From: Hericium rajendrae | Lineage: Eukaryota; Basidiomycota; Agaricomycetes; Russulales; Hericiaceae | Assembly: GCA_033439255.1 (NCBI GenBank) | Contig: CM065879.1 | Span: forward strand, 1,468,501-1,532,500 | Direction: 5' to 3' | Length of the DNA stretch: 64,000 bases | Shown here: piece after piece, positions 12,140 through 24,006 of the stretch | Layout: the number at the start of each line of letters is the position of its first letter | How positions within the stretch are numbered: the first letter of the stretch is position 1 | Made by a program: the position numbers and the translations under genes | Notes under the pieces: model-generated | The model's input: the letters and a program-made list of their open reading frames with translations, nothing else | What the model was told of the DNA's origin: nothing | Databases searched by the model: none

Positions 12140-12818
12140 ATGGCCGCATCGACCGCCGAGACAGATCCCGTCAAGGTATATGCCAGCTATCCCTTCGAGT
12201 CCGACGAAGTTTTCCAGGTGACCTTGTCTGTTCTGTCTGCCATAATTGCGGAGTCTCATCTGTTTCCGCAATCGCAAGCAAGGTCTTTCGAGTCTCCTAT
12301 CAAGTGGCGTATTGAGCAGGAATGACGACGACAGCAAAGAAAGCCATTTGAGAAGAGCGAAGATATTCTATTTCAAGAGGTACGATACCAAGTCAATGTC
12401 GTACACACTATATCTTACTTGCATGCTAGAGTCACTGGGCACGACATTTCAGAAGCCGACGCACAAAAGGCAGAAGGTGAGCGACATCGTGTCGGCCTGT
12501 TCACACAACTCATCGCTTCCGAAGCGTCTATCCCTCAAATTACACCTGGCCCATCTGACGTCGCTATGGAGAATGATACTCCGTCGCTTACATTCGCACA
12601 GCTGAAGGAGCTCATCGAACAAGGGAAGACAGATCAGATACCCAACAACAAGCGCATCCCGGAGGCTTTCAATGTTTGTTCGAACACATCTTTCCAATTC
12701 TTCTTTATTCACTTACGGATACCTGCAGGACGCACCACCAACGGAGTCCAAAGCACATCCAAGGATGAAGCCCTGGGAAGTAGCGGCGCCTGTAAGCGAT
12801 ACAGATGTCCAGAGCTGA
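12140..12818 (+). CDS. PEX39: KPWE-motif peroxin, PEX39-like
   Basis: Small protein of the family containing yeast Yjr012c and human C6ORF226, recently named Pex39, which assists Pex7-dependent import of PTS2 proteins into peroxisomes. Start MAASTAETDPVKVYASYPF at 12140. Introns 12218-12278, ~12380-12429, ~12478-12531 and 12674-12728 join SDEVFQ, QGLSSLLSSGVLSRNDDDS, LRRAKIFYFKR, VTGHDISEADAQKAE, then LTFAQLKELIEQGKTDQIP and the C-terminal PRMKPWEVAAP. The [KR]PWE motif close to the C-terminus and the QLKELIEQGK..IPNN block are the family hallmarks. The spliced length is about 150 residues. Copy 2 of a direct repeat ends just upstream. I am confident of the family and moderately so of the third intron. 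Confidence 0.8.
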
Positions 12819-13739
12819 AGTGCCTGCAGCGTGCGGCATTGGTGTCTCACGCGTCTCGGTCATGGTAGCCGCGACCCAGCACTAGCCATCGCCTTGATCC
12901 GATGCCGAGATACCTGGAGCTAGAACAAGAATCAGTGCATCGGACGAGTAATCTCTGTCCTGACGACGGTAGTCATATAGCGCCCCCATTCTTGTCGCTC
13001 CCTCGCGCAATAGACTTCAATTCATTGATGGCTCCCCTGATCACTAACTACATGTGTTGGGCGTATGTTTCCTTGCTTTCGCCGATGTGTTGGGCCGTCC
13101 TCTCCTCTGCGGCTGTCTAAAGTTCTGTCCTGCCGTTTCTATAAATTACCGCGAGCGCCACGCACAGCGTAGCCACAGCCGTTATTCAGCTTTCGATTTG
13201 ATTTCTGAGTATACTCACCGTCTAACTTTCATCATAGAGAACGATAGGAGGAATTACAGCACGGCAAGCAGGACCATACGGGACGAATTCTCCCCTCTAC
13301 TGCATACCCATCAAGGAGGCAGAAAATCAAGCGATTCAAAGTGCATCGACAAAGCGACAGCAAGCGGAAGCGTCTGCCCTGCAGGTAGTGCTGAGTACTG
13401 GGCACGCTTCCTTCACGTTATCCACCTACATTATATGTCTGACGAATCATGCAGAGACATTGCACGTGTTCACCGCCTCCGTCTTTGCGATTCTTCGCAC
13501 TGCGATTTGACAAGTTACAGAGGTAAGCGACGCCATGCTCCACTCATGCAATATCGCTCATGGATGATCGCTCTATGCAGCTGGCAGGCTGAATGGTGTT
13601 GGACTCCCAGCGGTTGCTCTGGGTGTGACGTACATGGCTTGGTGATTGATTGCCATCACTTCGATGGATAAGTCTCCACACAGCTGGAGCCAGCTCAATC
13701 AAGCACCAGGCCCGATTTTTGCGGCTTCAGTTGCTCCAA
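12819..13739 (+). other. Possible small multi-exon gene, unresolved
   Basis: One exon-like block stands out: 13238-13384, between an ATAG acceptor and a GT donor, reads RTIGGITARQAGPYG and then SPLYCIPIKEAENQAIQ, which looks like real protein. A later block near 13570-13635 could end the gene as a hydrophobic tail (LPAVALGVTYMAW) at a TGA. I could not find a consistent first exon or a phase-compatible chain between the blocks, so start, stop and product remain open. It might be a small membrane or mitochondrial protein; that is a guess. Confidence 0.3.
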
Positions 13740-16068
13740 TGCCGTCCACCCAAGCTATCCTAGCTGCCATTGCAGCCACTCTAGCCTCAGTGCTCGTATA
13801 CGCGCTCGTGCCACTGATTCTCAGCTTTTACAGAGCATCGAAGTCTTCCTTGCGTGACTTGCGAGGCCCGCCATCACTCAGCTGGAAGAGTGGTAGCGTC
13901 ATGGATATTTGGGAACTCGACGCCCCGGAGTTCTTTGAGAGCATCATCGAAGAATACGGACCCACGCTCAAGTACCATTCATTCTTTAATGTAAGGATTC
14001 TACTATTTATAGAGCCCACGAGTACTCGTCTAATCTTATCGGTTGGCATTTAGATGGACAAGTTGCTCACCGTGGACCTGAAAGCTGTGAATTACATCCT
14101 CAATCACTCGATGGAATCTACAAAAGCAACGAGGTCCGTCACTCATTGGAAGAAATCTTAGGAAATGGTCAGATCTATTCCCATATACTTTATGGACTGT
14201 GGCTTATTCTTTCAACGCGTTAGGGTTGTTGGTCGTGGAAGGTTCGCTTCCATATGTGAAAAGTCTCATTCGCTTCTGACTGAACGCATCCCAGGCCAGC
14301 AGCACAAGCAGCAGGTCCGTCCCGTTATTACATAGACTACTTCCGATCTCAATTGGAATTTGTCCTTTATATGACGCAACGTAGGATATTCGTATGAACC
14401 ATCTCGTTCACACCTTCATTTACCTACTTAGGATGACTGGCAACTACAGAATCCGGCCTTTGGTCTTCCGCAGCTTCGCGAACTAACGAGTATATTCGTG
14501 GATAAGTCTATCGAGGTATTGCACTATTTCCAATGACCATCATTCGAAAAGATATTCACATTTCGACAGCTCCGAGCTGTTTTGACGGCGCAGATCGCTC
14601 CAAATTCCGTCCACGAGGACAAATACGGTCCGGTTGACATATTCGGCTGGCTTAGCAAGGCCTCGCTTGACATGATAGGCTTAGCTGGTTCGGCGCTACG
14701 ACACCTCTGGAATCTACGTTTTAATCTCGTTGACTTCTTTTGACGACATTCAGGTTTCGATTATCTTTTCTCGTGCCGCTCATGTTCCCACCTGCGCGAT
14801 ACATCGTATGTTGCCTTGCTTCTACGCTTCTTCATGCGCTGAACCGCCCATACGTAGCCGACAGAACGTTACCGCAAAATGGCCAAATGCCTCGCGACGA
14901 TCCGCCGCATAGGCACACAGATCGTTGCGGAGAAGAAGGCTGCCGTCTTGGCCAGTCTGGGAATTTACGAAAAAGGGTTCCAGAGGCAAGGCTTCGCGGG
15001 CCGCGATCTCATAAGTCTGTTCATCGTGGCGAATCTCGCTGTTGACCTCTCTGAGTCTGCGAGGCTCAGCGATGAGGATATTGTTTCTCATGCGTATGTT
15101 CCTCATTGCACGAACAGAAGCTCGCCTCATCATAGTTACGGCCATACAGAAATTCCCACATTTATTATTGCTGGGCATGAAACGAGCAGGTATGCATCTT
15201 CAATTACTGGTTGATATCTCCGACTTACGGCCAACTTATTCCACGTGAATAGCGCCTTATTGGCCTGGACGCTTTATCACCTATGCATCAACACCCAAGC
15301 TCAAGACAAACTGCGCGCTGAGGTGACCGCCCTTCATACTGATACACCAACTATGGACGAGCTCAACACGCTGCACTACCTCGATGCTGTTGTGCGAGAG
15401 GGTTTGCGCGTCGACAGCCCGGTCACAGCAAGCGAGCGCGTCGCATGCGAGGACTGCGTCATCCCCGTGGATAATGAGTATCTCGACAAGCATGGAAGGA
15501 TCCGGCGGGAGATCAGGTCCGTCGTCGTTGAACGTAGCACGTCGCTGCATTTCTTATGAGGTATCATCTGGTCAGGCTGGACAAAGGCGATGCGATCTTC
15601 ATTGCCGCCCGCGAGATCAATCAGTCGAAAGAGCTGTGGGGCAAAAATGCCGCGGAGTTCATGTCAGTGCTTGTGCCCATCTTTGTATCGTCCTGCACAG
15701 TGAATTGACTGTCCTGTTTCCATCTAGCCCGGAGCGGTGGGAACACCCACCCGAAGCCTCAAAGAACATCCTGGCACCTACAACAATCTCCTCTCATTCA
15801 TGTCTGGCCACACGGCTGCATCGGCTACCGCTTTGCCATTGTCGAGTGCGTCGTTCATCCTTCCTTGCCTCTAATTCACTCGTCTGATCGATGTCACAGA
15901 GCTAAAGCTATCTTATTCACTCTGATTCGTTCGTTCGAGTTCGCGCTGGCGCTTCCGAAAGAGGACATCACACGGAAAACTATGGTCGTCGGGCGTCCGC
16001 ACGTGGCTCATGAGATGTTCAAGGGGCCACAGATGCCCTTGCTCATACGGCCTATGAACTCGGGGTAA
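13740..16068 (+). pseudogene. Cytochrome P450 pseudogene (tandem copy 1)
   Basis: Parallels the intact copy at 16758-19167 exon by exon: N-terminal membrane anchor, LRDLRGPPSLSWKSGSV, PAFGLPQLRELTSIFVDKSI, I-helix FIIAGHETS, and the C-terminal [19 protein letters not shown]. Lesions relative to copy 2 are a 1-nt loss near 14115 (after NHSME), a lost acceptor before the RRIF micro-exon (CAA at 14377-14379 where copy 2 has TAG), a ~90-nt deletion near 14765 removing the segment after GFDY, a 1-nt loss near 15772, and a 1-nt loss near 15808 inside the haem-binding loop ([12 protein letters not shown]). The haem cysteine is thereby out of frame. I judge it non-functional as P450, although transcription is possible. 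Confidence 0.85.
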
Positions 16069-16757
16069 AAGCAGGGCTACCATGTAACAACAATGACTTC
16101 AAGATCTATGGACGGAAACGGACCATTGAACTTAGTATGTACGACTACAAAAAGGAAAATCGCATCAATGCGACTTTCGCAAGCAGCCAGGAGTTTGATG
16201 AATATCAGATGCGTATAACGCTGTCTGCAACGTATCACCAGATGTGGCACCAATGCGGCACGAAGACTCCCTTCCACATCTGTCCAAACGTAGTGTGAAG
16301 ACCTACGTGATTGAAGACGCGCGTTTCCTTGCATTTCATGGGCAGTTCACGGAGCCGTCGCAAAGCGGAGTGATCTATTTTCGCTCAATTCCCCTTATAT
16401 CACTCACGAATGGTGGCTCCTTACAAACGGTGCACTGAGCTGTGCCCAACACTCGAAGCCGCAGCAGATCATGTTCGGGGTCATATCATCTCCGCCCATG
16501 GGCAATCGCTGGATTGCATTACTCGCAGTAATTTCTATATTTTCTCTGTCATGCCCGAAGAATCATGTTGCTCGTCTTTTCCGACTTCGCTGACCCTGAC
16601 TTACCGCCGGTCGCTGGATCGACACGCTGTGAATTGGTGATCGAGATATCATCATCCGAATTTGAATTGATCACGACCGACTGCGCAAGGCCGTCGAGTC
16701 TCGACAGCTCAACGGTCATATATAAGCGTAGCATCAGCTTGGACCTCCCCAATTGCA
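16069..16757. other. Intergenic between P450 copies
   Basis: Contains the promoter of P450 copy 2, with a TATA-like CATATATAAG about 40 bp before its ATG (near 16717). No gene recognised. Confidence 0.5.
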
Positions 16758-19167
16758 ATGGCGTCCGCCCAAACTGTTTCAACTGCCGTTGCAGCTGTGC
16801 TGATTTCGCTGCTCGTGTATCTGCTCGCGCCGCTGGTTCTCAAGATTTACAGGGCGTCGATATCTCCCCTGCGCGATTTGCGAGGACCGCCATCACTCAG
16901 CTGGAAGAGTGGTAGCGTCAAAGATGTCTGGGAACCCGATGCTCCGGAGTTCTTTGAGCGATCCATCAAAGAATATGGACCCACTTTCAAATACCATTCG
17001 TTCATGAACGTAAGGATCCCACTCTTTGCGAAGCCTGCCATGTCCTGACCTATCTTATAATATGGCCTTTAGATGGACAAGTTGTTCACGGTGGACCTGA
17101 AAGCCGTGAATCACATTCTGAATCACTCAATGGATTTTTACAAGACTGAGGAAGTTCGCTATGTGCTAGAAGGGATATTAGGAAATGGTCAGGCTTTTTC
17201 CTGTTTAAATTCGCGAAACTCTGCTCACCTTTTCCGACCGTATAGGGCTACTGGCCGTGGAAGGTGCGCTTCTCGGTATGAACGATTTCGCTCCCTGCTG
17301 AACGCATCTAAGGCCAGCAGCACAAACAGCAGGTTTGTCCCATTGATTTGAATCAGCCGTTTTTCAATCTGAATTGCAACGTGTTGCTGGAGTAGCGAAG
17401 GATCTTGGTAAGCGTCCTCTCGTAGACATCTTCATTCACGAACTCAGTATGGCTGGAAAATATAGACCCCAGCCTTCGGTCTTCCGCAGGTTCGTGAACT
17501 CACGAATATATTTGTGGATAAGTCTATCCAGGTATACCGCATCCATTTATTGCCTTCGGTCGAGACCGATATTCACATTTCGATAGCTTCGAGACGTTCT
17601 GACGGGGAAGATCGCTGATGCTCCCGTCCGCGAGGATAAATACGCCCTGATTGACATGTACGGCTGGCTTAGCAAAGCCTCGCTCGACATGATAGGCCTG
17701 GCCGGTTCGACGATCCAATACTTCGGAAGTCTAAGCCCGAGTTCGATTGACTTTCTTAATCATTTATAGGTTTCGATTATCCTTTCAACGCGCTGGAGGC
17801 TCCAGACGATCGCCCCAACGAGCTTTACGAAGCCGTTCGCACCATGATGGGCTTCGACCTGTTCACATTGAGTTTCCTCGTGCCGCTAGTCTTCCCTCCC
17901 GCACGACACATCGTATGTTGGAACTTTCCTACGTCTCCTTTCGTGCTGAACGGGCCGTGCACAGCCAACGGAACGTTCCCGCAAGACGGCCAAATCGCTT
18001 GCGATGATCCGGCGCGTGAGCACACAGATCGTTGCGGAGAGGAAGGCGGCTGTCTTGGCTAGCCTGGGAAAGCAGGAGATGGGGTTCGAGAAGCAGGACT
18101 TTGCAGGCCGCGATCTTATGAGTCTGCTCATCAAGGCGAATCTCGCTGTCGACCTCCCGGAGTCTGCGCGGCTCAGCGATGACGATCTGGTTTCTCGTGC
18201 GTATATTTCTCGCCATACAAAGGAGAGCTTACCTGTGTATCCTCATACAGAGATTCCCACATTTATTGTTGCTGGGCATGAAACCACCAGGTATGTCTCT
18301 TCAATTACTATCTACTATGTCCGGCTCATAGTCAGCGCTTGTGTATAGCGTCTCCTTGTCCTGGACGCTCTTCCAGTTATGCCTCAATACCAAAGCCCAG
18401 GACAAACTGCGCGCTGAAGTGACCGCTTTCCACACGGACGCACCGACCATGGACGAGCTCAATACGCTGTCTTACCTCGACGCTGTCGTGCGAGAGGCTT
18501 TGCGCGTCGACGGCCCGGTCTCTGGAAGCGAGCGCGTCGCGTGCGAGGACTGCGTCATCCCCGTGGACAGTGAATATCTCGATAAGCATGGGAAGGTCAG
18601 GCGGGAGATCAGGTTCGTCATTGTCGGACGACGCGTGCTGTGTATTCCTCATGGGCTGTGATTATCTGCAGGCTGAACAAAGGAGATCCTATCTCGATTC
18701 CCGCTCGAGAGATCAACAAGTCGAAAGAGCTATGGGGCGAGGACGCCACGGAATTCATGTCAGTGCTTGTGTCCTTATGTGAACCCCTCACGGCTGACCT
18801 GTCTGTCCTGTTCTCTATGTAGCCCGGAACGCTGGGAGCATCCACCTGAGGTGACGAAGAACATTCCGAGCACCTACAGCAACCTTCTCTCGTTCCTTGC
18901 TGGCCCACATGGCTGCATAGGCTACCGCTTTTCCATTGTCGAGTGCGTTGCTCATCCGTTCGTACTCTATCTCTGACCCTTACTGAACAATGTCACAGAG
19001 CCAAAGCGGTGCTGTTCACCCTGATCCGTTCGTTCAAGTTCGCACTGGCGCTTCCGAAGGAGGAGATTATACGGAAGACGATGGTCGTCGGGCGTCCACA
19101 TGTGGCTCGCGAGATTTTCAAGGGGCCGCAGATGCCGTTGCTTATACGGTCTGTGAGCACGGAGTAA
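16758..19167 (+). CDS. Cytochrome P450 monooxygenase (tandem copy 2, intact)
   Basis: Haem-thiolate monooxygenase anchored in the ER by an N-terminal helix (residues ~5-30, VSTAVAAVLISLLVYLLAPL), then the proline hinge RGPPSLSWKSG. The I-helix motif is FIVAGHETT, the ExxR helix is YLDAVVREALRVDGP, and the haem loop is [13 protein letters not shown] with the axial cysteine. About 13 introns are required. Around the C-helix the gene uses three consecutive micro-exons, 17246-17263, 17313-17332 and 17396-17407, which join to GLLAVEGQQHKQQRRIL and run into TPAFGLPQ. All junctions keep frame. Basidiomycete P450s of this layout often oxidise hydrophobic or xenobiotic compounds; substrate unknown. 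The preceding tandem copy is dead. Confidence 0.88.
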
Positions 19168-19702
19168 AAGCAGTACTGCGTATCATGTATGTCTCAACTT
19201 ATCATCGGACAATCTATTGCACGCAGAGGACAAATTATAAAAGGGTTTGCGCCATGGAAGACACTGGGGAAGTCGATGCATGCACATCATGGCGTACAAG
19301 GCAGCCAACGTTACAGCGCGACGCTTAGTCTAACGTCTGTTACAACATGGTGGTCTTATGAGATGGCTTATATATATATTCATTGGTTCTATAAAGTAGT
19401 TACTCGAGATGAGAGTCCTCGAAGCGACAGCGGAAACATGGGCCTCCCATCGCGCTCAGAAACGTAGACCCTTTGACACGGAATTGAATTGACCACGGAG
19501 CGCGCGCAAAAAAGGCCGCATTCGGTCAAATCGGCGAACGTAATTGGCGCCAATCAGGGTGAAAAGGAGATCCCCGCAACACGTGCCGATACGCGTTAGT
19601 GGCGCGTGTTGACAGCTTGTCGCGAACCTCCAAGTCGCGTAAGTTCACTCCAACGTGCCCACATCCTTTGTCTTTCTCCTTGCTCCTTCAACACCACCTA
19701 CT
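19168..19702. other. Intergenic
   Basis: 3' flank of the P450 and promoter of the SNF2 gene. A short TA-repeat lies near 19369-19378. No gene seen. Confidence 0.5.
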
Positions 19703-22700
19703 ATGGAAGACCTGTATGTCATCTCTACTGCACATTTCGAGTTAATCTTACGCGACGTATCCAGACGCAAGCGAGTGAATCTCATGCCCCAGCCTGTGAA
19801 CAGCTTCAAGCCGGGCGCTAAGAAACCACCGATTTCCGTCTCGTCGCAGTCTGCCATCGTAAGTCCTTTCGCCTGTATCACGTTTCTTTGTATAGGCCCC
19901 GCATTTTGACGCGTCCGGAAGTCTGTTTCCTCGACTAGCACTGCATCAACGACATCACCAGTCGCAGCGCCCCGTCAAAGCCGTCAAGTTTACGAACTAT
20001 CGGACTCCGATGACGGCGTAGAGTTTGTCCGGTAAGCCTTCTTGAATGACTCGCGCGGGACATTTCTGACTTGATAACTATGCCAGCGTCGCACAAGCCG
20101 CAAAATCAGCCCAACCCACGCCAAACCCTCCCACTCAACGCACCATGGAATTCCGCGCCCCGACTTTGCCCATTCGTCCTCCAGCACAAGCGATACGCAT
20201 CCCGTCTAACTCCGACCGCGCCACACCCGCGAATCCCGTGGCCGCGCACAACGCGCTCTGGGAGACGTTCACCGAACCGCAAGACGGCGGGCTCTACGAC
20301 CCGCGCAAGAGTGCCACTGAGGCGGAGAAGGACCTGAAAGACCTCTTGCAGCAGACGTTCGATGGGCGCGAGGAAGGCGAGGACGGCGCAGGGCCCGAGA
20401 TCGACGAGAGCGAGGCAATTGTAGAGGGCTTCCGTGAGGGCATCAAACTCCTGCCGCACCAAATCCTCGGGCGCAAGTGGATGGCGGAGCGCGAGTCAGG
20501 GAAGAAGACGGGCGGTATTCTCGCAGACGATATGGGGCTGGGTAAGACGATACAAACACTGACGCGGATCGTCGATGGCAAGCCTCGGCGGTCGGACAAG
20601 GACGATGGCTGGTCCGCAGCGACGCTGTAAGTCTCTCAATCTTGTTCATGAGGCATGGTGCTAAATCGGTCACAGCGTTGTGGCCCCTGTGGGTCTCGTC
20701 GGGCAATGGGCCAGCGAGATCGCGAAGATGGCTGTCGGCCTTCGTGTGGTGCAACACCATGGACCGTCTCGGACAACAGGTATGCACTCTTGTTTCATTC
20801 TGCTTGAGCTGGGCTGACAGTGGCTCGTGTAGACCCAGCAGTGCTGGAACGCGCACATGTCGTTGTCTCTTCGTACAATACCGTAGCATCTGAATTCGCA
20901 TCTTGGAAGCCAGACGCGAAAGATGAATCGGCACCGAAGAAGAAGGCCAGCAAGAAGAAACAGGTCAATTCCGAGTCCGAATCAGACGAGTTGGATGAAG
21001 GCTTCGGGCGTACGATCAAGAAGAAGAGTACTGCGTCCAAGAGAAATACTAAGGACGCCCTCTTCCGGGTCAAGTGGTGGCGAATCGTGTTGGGTATGTT
21101 TTCTATCGCTCCTCTCGAAGGGCCATGACTAACCACGATATCGAATAGACGAGGCACACAACATTCGCAATAGGAACACGAAGGCATCGCAAGCCTGCTG
21201 CGCCCTCGACAGCAAGTATAAATGGTGCCTCTCCGGCACGCCACTGTAAGTCCGGCCTCCTCCAAGCATGGCTCTTGCTCAGATCGCGTTTCAGTCAAAA
21301 CAGCGTCGAGGACATCTTTGCGTTCCTCAAGTTCCTCCGCATCCGACCATTGAACGAATGGCAAACTTTCAACGAGCAGATTTTCAAGCCCGTGAAGAGT
21401 GGAAAGTCCGTGCGCGCGATGAAGCGCCTGCATGTGCGTATTTCTATCGCTGCCTCGTCAGTCCGTACCTGATTTTCTTTATATGAAGGTCGTTCTGAAA
21501 GCGATCATGCTGCGGCGCCGCAAGACAGATATGATCAACGGCAAGCCGCTGATCGAGCTCCCGGCACGAAGCGTTGAGGTGCTCCAGTGCGAGTTCGACG
21601 ACGACGAGCGCGCGTTCTACCATTCGGTGGAGAACCGCATCGAGGAGCAGATGAACAAACTGCTCAAGAGCGGCGATGTCATGAAGAACTATACCCACGT
21701 GCTGGTGCTCCTGCTTCGCTTGCGTCAAGGTAAACGGACTGTTATAATTCTCGCGGATGTGCTGCTGATACCGCCTATCAGCGTGCAACCACCCGTCGCT
21801 AGTGTCGAAGGACTACAAGGCGGACCGGGACGCTGTCGAGTCCCGTCCGGCCACCAACAACAAGGACGACGATGACGCGGACGATCTCGCCAACCTTCTC
21901 GGCGCCACGACCATCTCGAACAGCAAGAAGTGCCAAGTCTGCCAGACCCCGTGCGTCTCCGCATCACGCCTCCCTCCTCTTACCAATGCTGACCGTGTAC
22001 ACACAGGCTTTCAGAGTCGAACACGTCTGAGGACGACGAGCACTGCACGGCGTGCCTCGCCGTCGTGCGCAGGGCGGAGCGGCTCGCGGCCGCGCGCGCG
22101 TCGGGGCTGCCCGCGGACTCTGCGAAGATCCGCAAGATCCTCGAGCTGCTGCAGGCAATTGAAGCACGCGGGGAGGGCGAGAAGACGATCGTGTTCTCGC
22201 AGTTTACGTCGATGCTCGATTTGATCGAGCAGTTCCTCGCGTACGAGGGCATTAAATTTGTGCGCTGTGAGTGGTGGTATGCGCTGTGACCAAGTGTGCG
22301 CTTGCTGATCGGGATTTAGATGATGGGTCGATGACGAAGGATAAGCGCGAGGCGAGTCTCGAGAAGATCAGGAATAGCAAGAGCACGAATGTCATCTTGA
22401 TCTCGTTCAAGGCTGGCGGTGTTGGTACGTGACCTCATCGCGTTCTCTAGTCTCGTTTGGCTCACACTTGAACGTCCAGGGCTTAACTTGACTGCGTGCA
22501 ACAACGTCATCCTCACAGACTTATGGTGGAACCCCGCGCTCGAGGTATGCGCTCAGCTCGCTGCACACCGTCACACACTGTATTAACACCGCCCGATACC
22601 CTACAGGAGCAAGCCTTCGATCGCGCGCATCGCTTCGGACAGGAGCGCGACGTCAATATCTACAAGTTGACAATCGACAAGACGGTCGAGGAGCGCATCC

Positions 22701-22837
22701 TCGCGCTGCAGGACACCAAGCGCGCGCTCGCGGACGCGGCACTCAGCGGCGATAAGCTCAAGAATAACAAACTGGACCTCAACGACCTCATGGCGCTCTT
22801 CCGGCCGGGTCGGGATGAAGACGAGGAGGAGGATTAG
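19703..22837 (+). CDS. SNF2-family DNA-dependent ATPase (Rad5/Rad16/ULS1 group)
   Basis: Nuclear ATP-dependent DNA translocase. A start at 19703 (MEDL..RKRVNLMPQPVNSF) leads into a Ser/Pro-rich N-terminus with an acidic patch (YELSDSDDGVEFV). ATPase motifs follow in order: LLPHQILGRKWM, Walker A DDMGLGKTIQTL, VVAPVGLVGQWASEI, the DEAH box in VLDEAHNIRN, CLSGTPL, and IMLRRRKTDMINGKP. The helicase C lobe has KTIVFSQFTSMLDLIEQF, the ISFKAGGVGLNLT segment and DLWWNPALEEQAFDRAHRFG. Between the lobes there is no full RING but a four-cysteine motif, KKCQVCQTP followed by EHCTACLAV. A long Lys/Ser-rich insert (SKKKQVNSESESDELDEG) precedes the DEAH box. At least ten short introns. This resembles fission-yeast Rrp1/Rrp2 or ULS1 more than Rad5; a SUMO-directed role is possible but unproven. 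Confidence 0.85.
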
Positions 22838-23128
22838 AGATTAGAGCTCTGTTAGATCCCTTTCGTGCTCATCTTTTCTTGGAGTTTGATACCTTACATC
22901 TGTTAATACCCTGTCTTGGATATGCTCTCGACCATATAGAATGTAGCTTGCTTTGCTTTACTAGAAACCAAGAATCTGCAAGATCTGCCGACCTTCCGCC
23001 AGGTATTATGATGGCCGTATGCTCGATGACTGCATGTAATTGCTCGAATCCAAAGAACTCTATCCGATGATATCTAGCAAGTGCTATGCCTCAGACGGAC
23101 ACATGCTTCAAAATATCCAGCTGGCACC
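22838..23128. other. Intergenic between convergent genes
   Basis: Short 3' flanks; nothing recognised. Confidence 0.5.
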
Positions 23129-24006
23129 TCAAATAGGCTTTAATCCCAGCTCAACCTGCCAAGTTCCCCTCGAGACACGGTAGAAGCTAACGAGAACGAT
23201 CTGGCGCGATATGTCCGAGATGTGCTGCAGCTGCGCCCACTCGCGCGCGGACGGGCTCTGCTACAGAGTCAGCTGGTGGAATGGTGCGACAATGCATTAC
23301 GCACCCCGAAAAAGCTGTAGAGCCTCCTTCTGAGCTGGCAGGCGAGGTTCTCGACGGTGATAGGAGAGGCACGGTCTTTGGACAGAGTGCGGATCCTGGT
23401 CTTGTACATGGTGCACCCGGGGATCTTGAAGCCGTCAGCAGACGCGATACGACGAACGTTGGTGCAAAGCATTACCTCGATGCAGAGCGTGATTACTCTG
23501 GCCATGTCCGTACAATGTACCAGGCTGTCAGCGCCGATTAGGCCGTGCGAGCTCGAGCGGATGGCGTTGAGAGTAATGCCGGGCTGCATTGTGCCCTGCA
23601 TCTGGAACGCGATGCTGTGGGGCACGAAGTCCGCGGGATAGCGCAACTTGCTGTATGTCGTGCTGTACTTGAACGACACTTGATGGATGGGGACGTATCC
23701 ACTGTGTGTCGGGGAATCAGATGCCGCGCTGTACGACGATTGTCCGGTGTTGCTGAAGTTTGCTCCTGCAAATGCGACGCTGAGAGCTTCGCTCTCAGGC
23801 CCATTGTAAGGTAGATCGAACGGCACATCCACGAGCGGCGCCGAGGTACGCGAGGGATAGTCATCGAGGCTGTACGAGTACATGCCGCTGTCATAATTCG
23901 CGACGGTTTGAAAGTGGCCGCGAGGGTCAAAAACACCTGTTGAGACTATATCAGAGGCATGAAACAATGGTAGATGAGCAACATACCAAAGAAACCTGCG
24001 TTCCAC
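23129..24006 (-). CDS. Conserved basidiomycete hypothetical protein (5' end unresolved)
   Basis: The main exon reads GVFDPRGHFQTVANYDSGMY, then VDVPFDLPYNGPESEALSVA, VSFKYSTTYSKLRYPADF and MQGTMQPGITLNAIRS. Two more exons follow by GT..AG junctions: PGCTMYKTRIRTLSKDR to RRRLYSFFG, then QSPSAREWAQLQHISDIS ending WQVELGLKPI and a stop at 23129. This layout matches a family of uncharacterised Agaricomycete proteins that I recognise by pattern only; no function is known to me. The first exon is uncertain: protein-like sequence continues upstream to about 24230 (FVNLTDLLVIVDNARA, then KMYKIMVHLLP), but I could not join it in phase, so an N-terminal lesion or missed micro-exon is possible. Confidence 0.6.

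Noticed and set aside
13054-13671. 205-codon plus frame upstream of the P450 pair
   Set aside because: Composition is incoherent and it runs through likely introns; only the exon-like block 13238-13384 in another frame looks like protein.
17161-17470. P450 copy 2 as a pseudogene because of in-frame stops in the C-helix region
   Set aside because: Three micro-exons with GT..AG borders restore a perfect P450 sequence, so the stops lie in introns.
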